From Roseiarcus sp963805295 (GTDB taxonomy: Bacteria > Pseudomonadota > Alphaproteobacteria > Rhizobiales > Beijerinckiaceae): 64,000 bases of DNA. Below are positions 1 through 8,328 of this stretch, one piece after another (the first letter of the stretch is position 1; each line of letters opens with the position of its first letter). The notes under the pieces are model-generated. The model was not told where the DNA came from. It ran no database searches and saw only the letters and a program-made list of their open reading frames with translations. The DNA lies in the NCBI GenBank assembly GCA_963805295.1, contig CAWDTW010000084.1, forward strand, positions 62,001-126,000, in the 5' to 3' direction. Made by a program: the position numbers and the translations under genes.

Positions 1-1070
1 CGCCGAAAGATCGTCGCCAGGGCGCCGAGGATGGCGGCGATTGGGATGCCCCAGACGAAGACGGCCGCCGAGGGGACGCCGACCGTGAGCGTGGTCGCCG
101 CGATGCCGAGCATGCGAACGCCCAGGAAAGCCAAAATCGCTCCGCCAATCGCCATTCCGCGCCCCTGCCGGGTCGTGCGCGCCTCTCCGAGCGAAGCGAA
201 GGCGATCAGTCCGGCAACCAGCGCGTAGAGCGGGCTCGCCAGACGATCGAGGAGCTCGCTGCGGATATGGCCGGCCAAGGCGGGATCGTCTCGATCCTTG
301 GCGTCCGGCGCCAGCAACTGGGCGGTGGTGCGCTCCCGCGGCCGCTTGATCGAACTGACGGCCTGGGCGAACTGGGACAGGTCGATGGTGTAGTCATCGA
401 AAGTCACCATCGCCGAGTCGCCGGCCGATTGCGGACGCAAGAGCACGCCCTTCGTCAGCTGAAGATAGCTCGCGCCGTCCTTCTCCACCGTATTGCCGCC
501 TTCGGCGATATAGGTCGAGACATGGGCGGGGTCGCGCCGGTCCTGCATGAACACGCCGCGCAGCGCGCCGTCGGGCGTGCGCTCGCGATAGTGAAAGACG
601 AAGCCCAGTTCGAGTTCGGAAAACGCGCCGGGGCGGGCGAAGTTTGAGATGAAGTCAGCGCGGACGAAGGTCGTCAGGTTCTCGATCGCTCCGAAGGTCC
701 AGGGCAGGAGCTGAACGTAGATCGTCGCCACGAGTGCGAACACCGCGAGCGAGAGCAGCGCCACCGGCCGCAAGAGCCGCGCCGGCGACACCCCCGCGGC
801 GGTTATGACGACCAGCTCACTGTCGCCGTTGAGCTTGTTGAGCGTGTAAAGGACGCCTGCAAACAGCGCGACGGGGGCGATGATCGCCACCAGCGAGGGC
901 AGCGCCAGGCCGGTCATCAAGAGGAAGATGAGGATTGTCTGCCCCTTGCTGGTCAGGAGGTCGATTTGACGCAGAGCCTGGGTGATCCAGATCACGCCAG
1001 TAAGCACGACGAGGCCCGTCAAAAAGGCCGTCGCGGCGGTCCTCAGCAGATAGCGTTCAATTCGACTCAT
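1..1070 (-). CDS. lptF: LPS export permease LptF (C-terminus cut by window edge)
   Basis: LptF is an inner-membrane permease subunit of the LptB2FGC transporter that extracts lipopolysaccharide and passes it to the periplasmic bridge. Translation from the ATG at 1070 starts MSRIERYLLR, then a first membrane helix around residues 10-32, further helices around 50-75 and 100-120, a periplasmic beta-type domain (about 125-265), and a last block of helices running off the window. About 356 codons are present; family members are near 370-390, so only the end is missing. The next gene to the left would be expected to be lptG by the usual pairing, but it is not visible. It diverges from pepA, a common alphaproteobacterial arrangement. 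The only uncertainty is LptF versus LptG; the N-terminal RIERYLLR and the position next to pepA favour LptF. Confidence 0.9.
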   Translation of the reverse strand, partial: MSRIERYLLRTAATAFLTGLVVLTGVIWITQALRQIDLLTSKGQTILIFLLMTGLALPSLVAIIAPVALFAGVLYTLNKLNGDSELVVITAAGVSPARLLRPVALLSLAVFALVATIYVQLLPWTFGAIENLTTFVRADFISNFARPGAFSELELGFVFHYRERTPDGALRGVFMQDRRDPAHVSTYIAEGGNTVEKDGASYLQLTKGVLLRPQSAGDSAMVTFDDYTIDLSQFAQAVSSIKRPRERTTAQLLAPDAKDRDDPALAGHIRSELLDRLASPLYALVAGLIAFASLGEARTTRQGRGMAIGGAILAFLGVRMLGIAATTLTVGVPSAAVFVWGIPIAAILGALATIFR

Positions 1071-1325
1071 CGCCCGCCGCACCGTAGGCGCGGGCTTCGT
1101 TCGCCGCGCCGCGCCGCACGCGGCCAGCGCCTATCCCGGACGATCATCAGTTGCAAGGCGAGATGCTCCCCGGGGCGGCGTGCGGCTTTTCGACCGGCGG
1201 GCTTCCTGCCGATCAATCACGGCATCTTATTGACGCGCGCTGCAAAGCCCCCGATATCTCGGCCCCCGACGCCCCTGCATGCCGCATCGGGCGAGTTGTC
1301 ACCCGAGCCTCGGAACGCGTGTTGC

Positions 1326-2826
1326 ATGAGCGGAACCGTCAAGATCGCCTTTGGTCCCCTGTCCGCGCCGAAGGGCAGCGCGCTCGTCCTGTTCGTCGGG
1401 GCGGACATGAAGCCGGCGGCCGCAGTGGCTGCGCAGTTCGGCGATCTCGAACCGTTGATCCGCTCCGCCGCCAAGGCGTCCAGTTTCAAGGGCGCCCAGC
1501 GCACCGCGCTCGACATTCTCGCCCCCTCCGGCCTCGACGCCTCGAGGCTCGTGGTCGTCGGCGTCGCTCCGGGCAAGGACAACGCCCCGATCGATCTGGT
1601 CATGCTCGGCGGCTTCGTGTTCGGCAAGGTCAACGGAGCGCAGAAGGTCGAGGTCGCCTTCGAGGCGCCGGCGGGGACCTGGGACGGCGCCGCGGCGGCG
1701 GATTTCGCCCTCGGCCTCCGGCTGCGCGGCTATCGTTTCGACAAATACAAGACCCGCAAGAAAGAGACGGACGAGGAGAACGGCGCCCCGCCGGAGTTTA
1801 TCATCGGCTCGAGCCATGCGGCTGCGGCGCGCGCGGCTTCGCACGAGCGGTTCGCTGTCGCCGAAGGCGTCGAACTCGCCCGCAACCTCGTCAACGAGCC
1901 GCCGAACGTGCTCTTTCCCGCCGAATTCGCCGATCGCGCCAAGGCGCTGGAAAAGCTCGGGGTCGAGGTGAACGTCCTCGACGAGAAGGCGATGGCCAAG
2001 CTCGGCATGAACGCGCTGCTCGGGGTGGGGCGGGGTTCGGCGCGCGACAGCCGCCTCGTCACGATGCGCTGGAACGGCGCGCGGTCGAAGCGGGGGAAGC
2101 CGGTCGTGGCGATCGGCAAGGGCGTCTGTTTCGATTCGGGCGGCATCTCGATCAAGCCGGCGGCCGGCATGGAGGACATGAAGGGCGACATGGGCGGGGC
2201 GGCCTGCGTCGCCGGCCTCCTGCATGCGCTGGCGACGCGCAAGGCCAGGGCCAACGTGGTCGGCGTCATCGGCCTCGTCGAGAACATGCCCGATGGGGAC
2301 GCCATCCGCCCGGGCGACGTCCTCACTTCGATGTCCGGCCAGACGATCGAAATCGTCAACACCGACGCCGAGGGGCGGCTCGTGCTCGCCGACGCGCTCT
2401 GGTATGCGCAGCAGACCTTCTCGCCCCGCGCGATGATCGATCTCGCCACCCTTACCGGCGCGATCATGGTCGCGCTCGGCCAGGAATTCGCCGGCCTCTT
2501 CTCCAACAACGACGAGCTGGCGCAGCGGCTGGTCGCCGCAGGCGAGGCGACCGGCGAGAAGACGTGGCGCATGCCGCTCGCCCAGGCTTACGACAAGCTG
2601 ATCGACTCCAAGATCGCCGACATGAAGAACACGGGCGGGCGCCACGGCGGCTCGATCACCGCTGCGCAGTTCCTGCAACGGTTCGTCAAGGATACGCCGT
2701 GGGCGCACGTCGACGTCGCGGGCGTCGCCATGGGATCGCCATCGTCGGACATCAATCCGTCCTGGGGCTCGGGATGGGGCGTGCGGCTGCTTGAACCGTC
2801 TCATCGCCGACGCCTACGAGGAATAA
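1326..2826 (+). CDS. pepA: Leucyl aminopeptidase PepA (M17), one frameshift near the C-terminus
   Basis: Cytosolic two-metal M17 leucyl aminopeptidase that removes N-terminal residues from peptides. The ATG at 1326 gives MSGTVKIAFG; a macrodomain-like N-half is followed by the catalytic half with the metal and catalytic motifs GKGVCFDSGG (about 264-273) and the signature NTDAEGRL (about 345-352). After GWGVRLL the frame breaks: an extra T at about 2791 diverts translation, whereas the +1 frame gives NRLIADAYEE and TAA at 2824-2826, the normal family ending. Corrected length is 499 residues, as expected. A second in-frame Met-less extension upstream (from 966) is not needed. HolC follows closely, a common pairing. 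The break is most likely a sequence error, as in many other genes here. Confidence 0.93.
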
Positions 2827-2861
2827 ATACGCTTGCTCAGGTGAGGGGCTGGGAGATCAGG

Positions 2862-3399
2862 ATGCGGCTTGGACCCACGATCTTGGCGCTCGCGCTCGCC
2901 GCGTGGGGCGCGGGCGCCGAACCCGCGTGGGCGATTGCGGGCTGCGACGCCTTCTCCGCCGCCCTGCGCGCGGGCGCGAGCGACATGGGGGTCGAATTCT
3001 CCCGCGCCATCGTGGTGTCGCGGACCCGCTCCGACGCCAACGTGTTCGACGTCACGACCCGGGTCGACGTCGACGCGACCTTGAGCTGCCGCGGCGACCA
3101 GATCATGCGGTTCGAGGCGCGGATCGGCGAGCCGGCCAACGCGCGGACGACCACCGATTTCGAGCGCTTCCAGACGGCGGCGCTGAAGGCGGCGCTCGGC
3201 TGGGACGCGGCGAAAAGTCGCGGCGTCATGAAGGGGATGAGCGCCGACGCGCGCGAATATCTCGACGCCTCGCGCCAGCGCGGCGACGTCTATATCGCCG
3301 GCAAGACCGAGGAGCACGAGCCGGGCGGCGTCAGCCTGGGCCTGATGGCGACCGATTTCGGACCGCACCTTCGTCATCGTCGGCCCGGCGGGCGAGTAG
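2862..3399 (+). CDS. Hypothetical exported protein, frameshifted near the end
   Basis: I do not recognise a family. The ATG at 2862 gives a protein beginning MRLGPTILALALAAWGAGAEPAWA, split as a short basic start and a hydrophobic run that looks like a Sec signal peptide with cleavage near residue 24-26. The mature part has two cysteines (GCDAF and LSCRGD) that could form a disulphide, and no membrane segment. Near 3357 an extra T (GATTTCGG) breaks the frame; shifting gives DRTFVIVGPAGE and TAG at 3397-3399, a corrected length of 178 residues. It lies between pepA and holC on the same strand with 35 and 15 bp gaps, so it is probably co-transcribed with them. A periplasmic location is inferred only from the signal peptide. 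Confidence 0.6.
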
Positions 3400-3414
3400 C
3401 CGACGAGGGGAGCC

Positions 3415-3867
3415 GTGGGCGAATTCCGCTTCCATCATCTCGAGCGCCGCCGGGTCGATCAGGCGCTGCCCGACCTCCTCGAGCGCGCCTACGACGAGGG
3501 CAGGCGGATCGTCGTGCGCGCCCCCTCCGGGGATATGGTCGCGGCGCTCAACGACCGCCTCTGGACCTACGACGACGCGAGCTTCCTGCCCCACGGAGGG
3601 GCCGGCGACGGCGACCCAGCGACCCAGCCGATCTTCCTGACCGAGACAGTCGAAAACCCCAACGCGGCGACCATGCTGGTCCTGCTCGCCGGCGCCGAGA
3701 CGAGCCCGGACGACGCGGCGTTCGACGCGATCGTCCGCCTGTTCGACGGGCGCGACCAGGAGGCGCTCGACGAGGCGCGGCGCGAATGGAAGCGCCTCAA
3801 GGACGAAGGTTTACCGCTGAGCTACTGGCGCGAGGGCGAGGACGGCGGCTGGGAGCGGGCGCGGTGA
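3415..3867 (+). CDS. holC: DNA polymerase III chi subunit HolC
   Basis: Chi subunit of the DNA polymerase III clamp-loader complex, which links the replicase to single-strand binding protein. The start is GTG at 3415, giving (V/M)GEFRFHHLERR; the segments RIVVRA, LNDRLWTYDD, SFLPHG and QPIFLT are typical of the chi fold, and the length (150 residues) is normal for alphaproteobacteria. Position just downstream of pepA is the usual context. The protein ends in an acidic/basic tail after LSYWREGEDG. No frame problem is seen. Confidence 0.92.
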   Translation: MGEFRFHHLERRRVDQALPDLLERAYDEGRRIVVRAPSGDMVAALNDRLWTYDDASFLPHGGAGDGDPATQPIFLTETVENPNAATMLVLLAGAETSPDDAAFDAIVRLFDGRDQEALDEARREWKRLKDEGLPLSYWREGEDGGWERAR

Positions 3868-4237
3868 GGGGCGGCCGGTGACGGCAGCCGCGCTCGCCTG
3901 TAGCCGCGCTCGTTGAGCGCGGCCCTCTCGCCCCCGCAGTATCGTGCAGCGCGCCAACGTTTTCAACGCGTTAGGCGCCAAATTTTGCAACGCCCCGGCG
4001 ACGCCAAATTTCGCCGGGACCGAAAGGCGGGGCGCGGCCGAGCCTCCCGACCGGAACGAAGGATTTTCAAGACAGCCCGGAACGAAATCCAAATCCGGCG
4101 GAACGAAACCCAAGCCGGTCGGAACGAATTCCAAGCCGAATGGAACAAAATCAAAATTTTTTGGAACGAAATCAAAATCGATTTCTTTCCACGGAATGGG
4201 CCTTTTCAATGGGTTATCGGCGATTTCCCCAGACAAC
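3868..4237. other. Non-coding stretch with tandem repeats before the IS66 element
   Basis: This gap after holC holds no gene I can support. It contains five 21-bp tandem repeats (4079-4183, listed separately) and two copies of a short motif of the form ttttcaaNgNgtta (near 3960 and 4204) that recurs in the repeat-rich region at 54.0-54.9 kb. Open frames cross it on both strands, but they are open because the repeat unit is a multiple of three bases. The last 8 bases (4230-4237, cagacaac) are the left target duplication of the IS66 element. Confidence 0.6.
4079..4183. repeat. Five tandem 21-bp repeats
   Basis: Five units start at 4079, 4100, 4121, 4142 and 4163, each beginning ggaac(g/a)aa. 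A sixth degenerate unit may start near 4053. Being 21 bp (7 codons) the array is open in several frames; on the plus strand it would read GTKSK-like heptads and on the minus strand FDFVP-like heptads. The units have diverged mainly in their second half. The AT-rich third bases differ from the GC-rich surroundings. Function is unknown. Confidence 0.8.
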
Positions 4238-5825
4238 GTAACTCCCAAGCTGGGTGAGTCCGAATTGCCACAGGTTCGGTGAAATTTCTGCGTTTGTCGG
4301 CCCAGCCCTCGACAGGTACGGTGGAGACATGAGTCAAGGTTGGGATGAATCCCACCGAGATTCGCGAGCTGATCGGGGCTCTGCGGCGCGAGAACGCCGA
4401 GCTTCGGCGCGAGCACGAGGGCTTGCGGGCCGGGAACGCAGCGCTTCGAGCCGAGAGCGCGGCGCTTCGGGCGGAGAACGCCGAGCTTCGGCGACGATTG
4501 GACCTGGACAGTTCGAACAGCTCCAAGCCGCCGTCGAGCGACGGGCTGAAGAAGAAGCCGCGCATCCCCGGCAGCCTTCGCGGGCGCTCGGGCAAGAAAA
4601 GCGGCGGGCAGGCGGGACACAAGGGCGACACGCTCCGGCAGGTCGAGGCGCCGGATCGGGTGGTGCGGCACGAAGCGCAAGCGTGCAGCCGCTGCCGCGC
4701 CGTCTTGACTGCGGCGATGCAAACGCGGGTGGAGAGACGACAGGTGTTCGACCTGCCCGAGCGGCTGATCGAGGTCACCGAACACCAGGGCGCGCTCTAT
4801 TGCTGTGCGGCGTGCGGCAGGGAGACGCAAGCCGAGTTTCCCGCGGGCGTCGCCTCGTCGGCGCAATACGGCGAGCGCATTCGAGCGGCGGCGGTTTATC
4901 TCAACGTCCATCAGCTCATTCCCGAGGATCGGGCCGCCGAAGCGATGCATGATCTTTTCGGAGCGTTGCGTCTGTGCCCGGACAGCGTGGCGAATTGGGT
5001 GCGCGGCAAGGCTGCGGCGCTCGCGCCGGTGGCGGCGCACATCGCCGCCCTTGCGGCGGCGGCGCCGGTTCGCTGCCTCGATGAAACCGGCTTTCGCGTC
5101 GCCGGAAAGGGACAATGGCTGCACACCGTCGCCACCGGGACCCTGACCCACTATCGCGTGTCGGCCAAACGCGGCGAGATGCCGGAGGGGCTCGTCGGCG
5201 GCGTCGCGGTTCACGACGGCTTCAAGTCTTACTCCGGGCTCGCCGACGTCGGCCATGCGCTGTGCAACGCCCATCATCTGCGCGAACTGAAGGCGCTGGT
5301 CGAGATCGACAGGGAGCCGTGGGCCGCGCCCATGCGCGATCTCTTGCTCGAGGCCAACCGCGCGGTCGAGCGAGCGCGCGAGGCGAGCGCAAACAGTCTG
5401 CCCCCACCCGTGCTCGAGGGCTTCTTCGCCCGCTACTGGGAGATCCTGCGGCTCGGCCTGGCCTTTCATCGCAACTTGCCGCGCCTTCAACGGCATCCAT
5501 CGAACCGCGGCCGGACAAAACACCGCCCCGGACACAACCTGCTCATCCGACTGCACGAGTTCAAAGACGACGTCTTGCGCTTCCTCGTCGACTTCTCCGT
5601 CCCCTTCACCAACAACCTTGCTGAACAGGCCCTGCGCATGATGAAGGTCAAGATGAAGATCTCCGGCGCCTTTCGCACCTTCGAAGCCGCTTGCGACTTC
5701 GCCGCCGTGCACTCGGTCGTCGCAACCGCCCGCAAGCGGGGCTGGAATATCCTCCAGACCCTGACCGCTCGCCCTCATTCCCTCCTTCAGACCCTGGCCG
5801 CGTAATCCTCCAGCTTGGGAGTTAC
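4238..5825 (+). mobile_element. IS66-family insertion sequence, single-gene type
   Basis: The element is bounded by inverted repeats: left gtaactcccaagctgg (from 4238) and the complementary ccagcttgggagttac (ending 5825). It is flanked by perfect 8-bp direct repeats, cagacaac at 4230-4237 and 5826-5833; an 8-bp duplication is what IS66-family elements generate. It carries only the tnpC-type transposase, without tnpA or tnpB, as in the short single-ORF branch of the family. Intact ends, intact transposase and identical target duplications indicate a fairly recent insertion. Confidence 0.93.
4345..5805 (+). CDS. IS66-family transposase (TnpC type)
   Basis: DDE transposase of the IS66 family, 486 residues. 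Residues 8-52 form a leucine-zipper-like coiled coil of repeated ENAELR heptads, followed by the family motif SSNSSKPPSSDG, a basic KKPR/GRSGKKSGGQ stretch, and a cysteine pair region (CSRC near 113 and CCAAC near 152) resembling a zinc finger. The catalytic core has CLDETG (D about 245), VHDGFKSY (D about 291) with the nearby C-AHHLRE motif, and NNLAEQALRMMK (E about 425). The ORF fills the element from just inside the left repeat to 20 bp before the right end. No companion tnpA/tnpB is present. It looks intact and potentially active. Confidence 0.95.
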   Translation: MNPTEIRELIGALRRENAELRREHEGLRAGNAALRAESAALRAENAELRRRLDLDSSNSSKPPSSDGLKKKPRIPGSLRGRSGKKSGGQAGHKGDTLRQVEAPDRVVRHEAQACSRCRAVLTAAMQTRVERRQVFDLPERLIEVTEHQGALYCCAACGRETQAEFPAGVASSAQYGERIRAAAVYLNVHQLIPEDRAAEAMHDLFGALRLCPDSVANWVRGKAAALAPVAAHIAALAAAAPVRCLDETGFRVAGKGQWLHTVATGTLTHYRVSAKRGEMPEGLVGGVAVHDGFKSYSGLADVGHALCNAHHLRELKALVEIDREPWAAPMRDLLLEANRAVERAREASANSLPPPVLEGFFARYWEILRLGLAFHRNLPRLQRHPSNRGRTKHRPGHNLLIRLHEFKDDVLRFLVDFSVPFTNNLAEQALRMMKVKMKISGAFRTFEAACDFAAVHSVVATARKRGWNILQTLTARPHSLLQTLAA

Positions 5826-5833
5826 CAGACAAC

Positions 5834-6120
5834 GCGTTCGCCGCTCCCTTCTCCCGCCAAGGACCGCCTCCGAAGCCGGCAAAAGCCCCCGGCCGAGCCT
5901 GCCCGACGGCGCCGGCCGCCGTCGGCGCATTGCCGATATCGATCGCATCCACAAGAACCATCATAACCCAGACTTCGATTTTCCGGAAGCAATTGTTCGA
6001 AAAAGTGTCGGCATCAAACGATCTGTCCGGTTTCCGGCGCGCACGATCCGTCCGGCGGCGCCCGGCCCTCTCGGGAGAGGCCTCCGATACCTGTCAATCC
6101 TCTAGCGGGAAGTCAGACCA
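5834..6120. other. Non-coding gap between IS66 and the CTAG element chain
   Basis: Apart from the right IS66 target duplication at its start, I see no gene, RNA or repeat here. Near its end, 6102-6117 (ctagcgggaagtcaga) is an exact copy of 7704-7719, placing one copy on each side of the CTAG-linked element chain. Confidence 0.5.
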
Positions 6121-6251
6121 CTAGCAGCCTGTCGGACTCGGGGTGCCTCTGATCGCTAACATATTGATATCATTGTAGTTTTCCGTTAGGCACGAAAAAA
6201 CAAACTGCAATTAAATCAGTGACTTAGAGTTTAAGTCCGACAGGCTGCTAG
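6121..6251. repeat. 131-bp MITE-like element A, copy 1
   Basis: A non-coding element running from CTAG (6121-6124) to CTAG (6248-6251) with terminal inverted repeats ctagcagcctgtcggact and its complement. The interior is AT-rich and can fold back over much of its length. Two further copies of exactly the same length occur at 6344-6474 and 47326-47456 (the latter in inverted orientation and nearly identical to this one). No transposase with these ends is in the window. Confidence 0.85.
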
Positions 6252-6347
6252 TGTTGTGTCTTTAACGCTTCGACCCCACGCAGCGCCCGGAAAGTCGTAG
6301 GTTCCGGAGTCCGAGCGCGGTGCTTTGCGTTAGATTCACTACACTAG
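6248..6347. repeat. 100-bp IS630-type MITE B, copy 1
   Basis: Bounded by CTAG on both sides. Its ends, ctagtgttgtgtctttaacg and, read inward from the other side, ctagtgtagtgaatctaacg, resemble each other and the ends of the adjacent IS630 element (ctagtgtaccgactttaacg), so it is probably a non-autonomous derivative of such an element. An inverted second copy lies at 6471-6570. Confidence 0.75.
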
Positions 6348-6474
6348 CAACCTGTCGGACTTAAACGTTAAGCCATTGATTTCATTGGAGTTCATGTTTC
6401 TGGCGAGAAAAATTAAACTCTATGATATCAATATGTTATCGGTCAAGCGGACTTCGAGTCCGACAGGCTGCTAG
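6344..6474. repeat. 131-bp MITE-like element A, copy 2
   Basis: Same length and same terminal repeats as 6121-6251 but more diverged inside (for example ctagcaacctg at its left end). It sits between two inverted copies of element B. If it is removed, the flanking B copies join at acactagtgt, so it appears to have inserted into the CTAG at the junction of a B-B palindrome. Confidence 0.82.
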
Positions 6475-6570
6475 TGTAGTGAATTTAACGCAAAGCGCCC
6501 TGTCGGGACTCTGAAACCTACGACTTCCCGGTCGCCGCGTGGGGTCGAAGCGTTAAAGACACAACACTAG
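6471..6570. repeat. 100-bp IS630-type MITE B, copy 2 (inverted)
   Basis: Inverted and diverged copy of 6248-6347, bounded by CTAG at both ends. Its right CTAG (6567-6570) is shared with the left end of the complete IS630 element. Confidence 0.75.
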
Positions 6571-7646
6571 TGTACCGACTTTAACGCTTGTCGCCCACGG
6601 GCGACTTTCTCAAGGATGTCGGCGGCTGGCGCGGTCCAGACGAAGGGCTTGGGTGCGGCATTGTGTTGCTCAAGGTAGGCTTCGATGGCGGCGTTGAGTT
6701 GGGCGACGCTGTGGAAGACGCCGCGTCGAATGGCGTCGTCGGTGATCAGGCCGAAGAACCGTTCGACGAGATTGATCCAGGAGGCCGATGTCGGGGTGAA
6801 GTGAAGGTGAAAGCGGGGGTGGCGCTTGAGCCAGGCCCTGACCTTGGGGTGCTTGTGGGTCGCGTAGTTGTCGACGACCAGATGCAAATCGAGCAATTTC
6901 GCGGTGTTGCGGTCGATGGTGCGCAAAAAGCGCAGAAACTCCTGATGGCGATGGCGGCGCATGCATTCGCCGATCACCTTGCCGGTGGCGACGTCGAGCG
7001 CGGCGAACAGGGTCGTCGTCCCATGGCGCTTGTAGTCGTGGGTCATCGTGCCGGCGCGGCCCTTCTTCAGCGGCAGTCCCGGCTGGGTGCGGTCGAGCGC
7101 TTGGATCTGGCTCTTCTCGTCGACCGAAAGCACCAGCGCCTTGTCCGGCGGGTCGAGGTAAAGCCCGACAATATCCTGAACTTTCTCACAAAACTTGGGG
7201 TCGCTCGAGAGCTTGAAGCTGCGCGTCAGGTGCGGCTTGAGCCCATGCGCCGCCCAGATGCGCTGCACGCTCGAATGGCTGAGACCGACCGCCTTGGCCA
7301 TCTTGCGCAGAGACCAGTGCGTGCCGCCCGGCGGCTTCTCGTGCAGCGTCTTGTTGACGACCCGCTCGACCGTCGCGGCGTCCAAAGGCGGCTTGCGGCC
7401 AGGACGAGTGGCGTCGCGTTCGAGCCCCGCAGCGCCGCGCGCAAGATAGCGCTCACGCCATCGATCGACGGTTCGTTTGGTCTTGCCGGTCGCCCGAACG
7501 GTCTCCCTCACGCCGGCCCCTTGCGCCCACATCAAGACGATCCGCGCCCGCCAAACCAGCTTCTGCGGCGTGTTTCGGCCCGCCACCCAGCCTTCCAGCC
7601 GCGCCCGATCCTCAGGAGACAACCAGATGCATGATTCGTTTTCCAT
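6567..7646 (-). CDS. IS630-family transposase
   Basis: Transposase of 359 residues with an N-terminal helix-turn-helix region (about 12-130, including the ARIVLMWAQG and WSLRKMAKAVGLS segments) and a C-terminal DDE domain. Catalytic residues are visible as D166 (SVDEKSQ), D249 (VVDNYATHK) and E285 (ASWINLVERFF), giving the D-D35-E spacing of the family. It starts at the ATG at 7646, about 60 bp inside the element's right end, and terminates at the TAG in the left CTAG. No frameshift is needed, so the element could be active and could mobilise the adjacent MITE B copies. Confidence 0.95.
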   Translation of the reverse strand: MENESCIWLSPEDRARLEGWVAGRNTPQKLVWRARIVLMWAQGAGVRETVRATGKTKRTVDRWRERYLARGAAGLERDATRPGRKPPLDAATVERVVNKTLHEKPPGGTHWSLRKMAKAVGLSHSSVQRIWAAHGLKPHLTRSFKLSSDPKFCEKVQDIVGLYLDPPDKALVLSVDEKSQIQALDRTQPGLPLKKGRAGTMTHDYKRHGTTTLFAALDVATGKVIGECMRRHRHQEFLRFLRTIDRNTAKLLDLHLVVDNYATHKHPKVRAWLKRHPRFHLHFTPTSASWINLVERFFGLITDDAIRRGVFHSVAQLNAAIEAYLEQHNAAPKPFVWTAPAADILEKVARGRQALKSVH

Positions 7647-7707
7647 CCCCCTCGACTCGCACGATCGCGCGCCGCTGGGAATCCTTCCGTTAGTTACGGA
7701 ACACTAG
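6567..7707 (-). mobile_element. IS630-family insertion sequence, complete
   Basis: The element runs from CTAG to CTAG (1141 bp) with imperfect terminal inverted repeats ctagtgtaccgactttaacg and, from the other end, ctagtgttccgtaactaacg. IS630/Tc1-type elements insert at TA, often within CTAG, and duplicate TA. One intact transposase gene on the minus strand fills it, and its stop codon lies in the terminal repeat. Confidence 0.9.
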
Positions 7708-8328
7708 CGGGAAGTCAGAGCTGTTTCGGCGCGGAGAGTGGATCCGGCAAAAAGGGAATTCAGTAAGTGTCATCGTAATACCTTAATACCGTAATACGTA
7801 ATACAACAGTAGACTGGTAATTCACTCCCGCCGACGCCCGCGTTAAACTTAAAAGGCTCTACCCTCAGTTCGACTGACTCGGGGCACTGGTCGATTTATT
7901 GCGATTTTCTCCGCTCTTGGCTGCCTTTGTGTTTGCACGCTATCTCTTACGCCGTACGTCCACTGCGGGGGGATGGCTTGCGCGGGTGAGGGGAGGTCAG
8001 GTCGTCTCGGGCGGTGAGTCGGCGTCGCAATTTCGCCGCCGGTCGGTCCAATCTGACTGGCGGCTCGAGTTCGAAATTATCGATTAGATCAGACCATCGA
8101 CGGCGTGTTCGGGGTGATGCTGATGCCAGTCGTCTCGCGGCCGAGAGGCTGATGCTCCCTGGTGTCAATGCGATCGACGCTTCTGTTTGAAGATCGGAAT
8201 TCGAAGCCGTTTCGCTTCGGAGAGACTGCGGAGCCCGACCAACGAGTTTATCGGAAACCTGAACATTTCTTGGCTAAGTTTGCGTTGCACGCTATGAAAA
8301 CGGAGTGATCATCGATCGGGGCAACCCA
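7708..8328. other. Long non-coding gap upstream of the cyclase gene
   Basis: About 620 bp without a gene I can support. It begins with the second copy of the 16-bp direct repeat (7704-7719). Around 7771-7805 there is a small run of taatac-type repeats (taataccttaataccgtaatacgtaatac, here as separate units of taatac) in unusually AT-rich sequence. The remainder has no convincing codon pattern on either strand. It presumably contains the promoter of the downstream regulator gene. Confidence 0.45.

Noticed and set aside
966..1325. In-frame extension upstream of pepA
   Set aside because: Runs through lptF antisense and the divergent promoter region, with no family similarity; the ATG at 1326 gives a normal PepA start.
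1299..2804. 501-codon minus-strand frame
   Set aside because: Antisense to pepA, which has full family motifs; arginine-rich shadow composition.
3811..5964. Long minus-strand open frame over the IS66 region
   Set aside because: It is antisense to the intact IS66 transposase and crosses the tandem repeats; no recognisable protein and typical shadow of high-GC coding sequence.
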